Positions 5,249-5,462 of a stretch of DNA of 5,462 nucleotides are shown one piece after another. Made by a program: the position numbers and the translations under genes. Origin of the DNA: Sandaracinobacteroides sp031425455. Its GTDB lineage: Bacteria; Pseudomonadota; Alphaproteobacteria; Sphingomonadales; Sphingomonadaceae. The stretch lies in the NCBI GenBank assembly GCA_031425455.1, contig JANPJJ010000127.1:1-5462 (forward strand), read 5' to 3'. The notes under the pieces are model-generated. The model did not search any database. It had not been told where the DNA came from and saw nothing but the letters and a program-made list of their open reading frames with translations. Position 1 is the first letter of the stretch, and each line of letters begins with the position of its first letter.

Positions 5249-5462
5249 ATGAGTTTCGATAGAGGGCGGCGCGGCAGGGGCCGCGACAAACGCGATGGTT
5301 TCGGTGAAGAAACGTTCGAACCCTATGGCGGTGGTGGCTTCGGCGGCGACCGTGGAGGCGGTGGCGGCTTCGGCGGCGATCGCCCCAGCTACGGCGGTGG
5401 CGGTGGCGGCGGCTACGGCGGCGGTGATCGTGGCGGCGGTGGCGGCTACGGCGGTGGCGGCG
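5249..5462 (+). CDS. Gly-rich N-terminus, probably of a cold-shock domain protein; 3'-truncated by window edge
   Basis: The frame is open from ATG 5249 to the window end (71 full codons). It starts with a basic head, MSFDRGRRGRGRDKRD, then GFGEETFEPY, then Gly-rich repeats with the unit GGGG(F/Y)GGDR: FGGDR at residues 31-35 and 41-45, then GGGDR at 57-61, spaced by runs of Gly with Phe or Tyr. Such RGG/Gly-aromatic regions bind RNA and are flexible. From memory, cold-shock proteins of Sphingomonadales often begin with a near-identical head and Gly-rich stretch before one cold-shock domain, so that is the likely product; the domain itself is beyond the window and unseen. Another Gly-rich RNA-binding protein is the alternative. 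The ribosome binding site is weak (GGGCAG just before the ATG). It is divergent from the DUF442 operon. Confidence 0.7.
   Translation, partial: MSFDRGRRGRGRDKRDGFGEETFEPYGGGGFGGDRGGGGGFGGDRPSYGGGGGGGYGGGDRGGGGGYGGGG
5327..5462 (+). repeat. GGC/GGT-rich tandem low-complexity coding repeat
   Basis: This is a purine-rich run of GGC and GGT glycine codons interrupted by TTC/TAC and GAC-CGT or GAT-CGT codons. Related units begin near 5336, 5366, 5411 and 5444. It is in frame with the Gly-rich protein, and the glycine codons alternate between GGC and GGT, so it is a diverged protein repeat and not a pure trinucleotide run. It continues past the window edge. Confidence 0.8.

Noticed and set aside
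5327..5462. CRISPR array or microsatellite
   Set aside because: No constant repeat and unique spacers; the pattern is in-frame Gly codons with mixed GGC/GGT use, so it is a protein repeat.

Overview
The window is high-GC bacterial DNA. Its proteins look alphaproteobacterial, most likely Sphingomonadales (Erythrobacter, Novosphingobium or Sphingopyxis relatives). This is inferred from remembered family resemblance: a secreted-type Amt with an Ala/Pro-rich N-terminus, a TIGR01244/DUF442 protein, a sterol-desaturase family protein, and a Gly-rich protein with an RGRRGRGRDKRD head. No search was run.

Layout, left to right. (1) The window opens inside an ammonium transporter gene (amtB, + strand, start beyond the left edge, stop at 1403). 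(2) A short convergent gap (1404-1547) holds two inverted repeats; the second, followed by TTATTT, is a good intrinsic terminator. (3) A minus-strand cluster of four genes runs from 4897 down to 1548: a DUF442/TIGR01244 protein, a 121-aa single-span membrane protein of unknown function, a fatty acid hydroxylase/sterol desaturase family protein, and a GMC-family FAD oxidoreductase. Gaps are 6 and 13 bases and the last two genes overlap by 20 bases, so they are probably one operon. (4) A 351-base divergent intergenic region (4898-5248) carries control sequences and perhaps a very short peptide gene. (5) At the right edge a + strand gene starts at 5249 and runs out of the window; the visible 71 residues are a basic head followed by Gly-rich GGGG(F/Y)GGDR-type repeats, as in the N-terminal extensions of sphingomonad cold-shock proteins.

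The most notable point is an in-frame amber codon (1662-1664) in the GMC oxidoreductase. The frame beyond it encodes 37 more residues that are a textbook GMC C-terminus, including the conserved Asn-containing active-site segment, ending at TGA 1548-1550. As written, the gene lacks part of its active site: it is a fresh pseudogene, a sequencing error, or a readthrough case.

How the genes may work together: a di-iron hydroxylase followed by an alcohol-oxidising flavoenzyme suggests hydroxylation and then oxidation of a lipid-like substrate. That is inference; no substrate can be read from the sequence. The ammonium transporter and the Gly-rich gene belong to separate transcription units.
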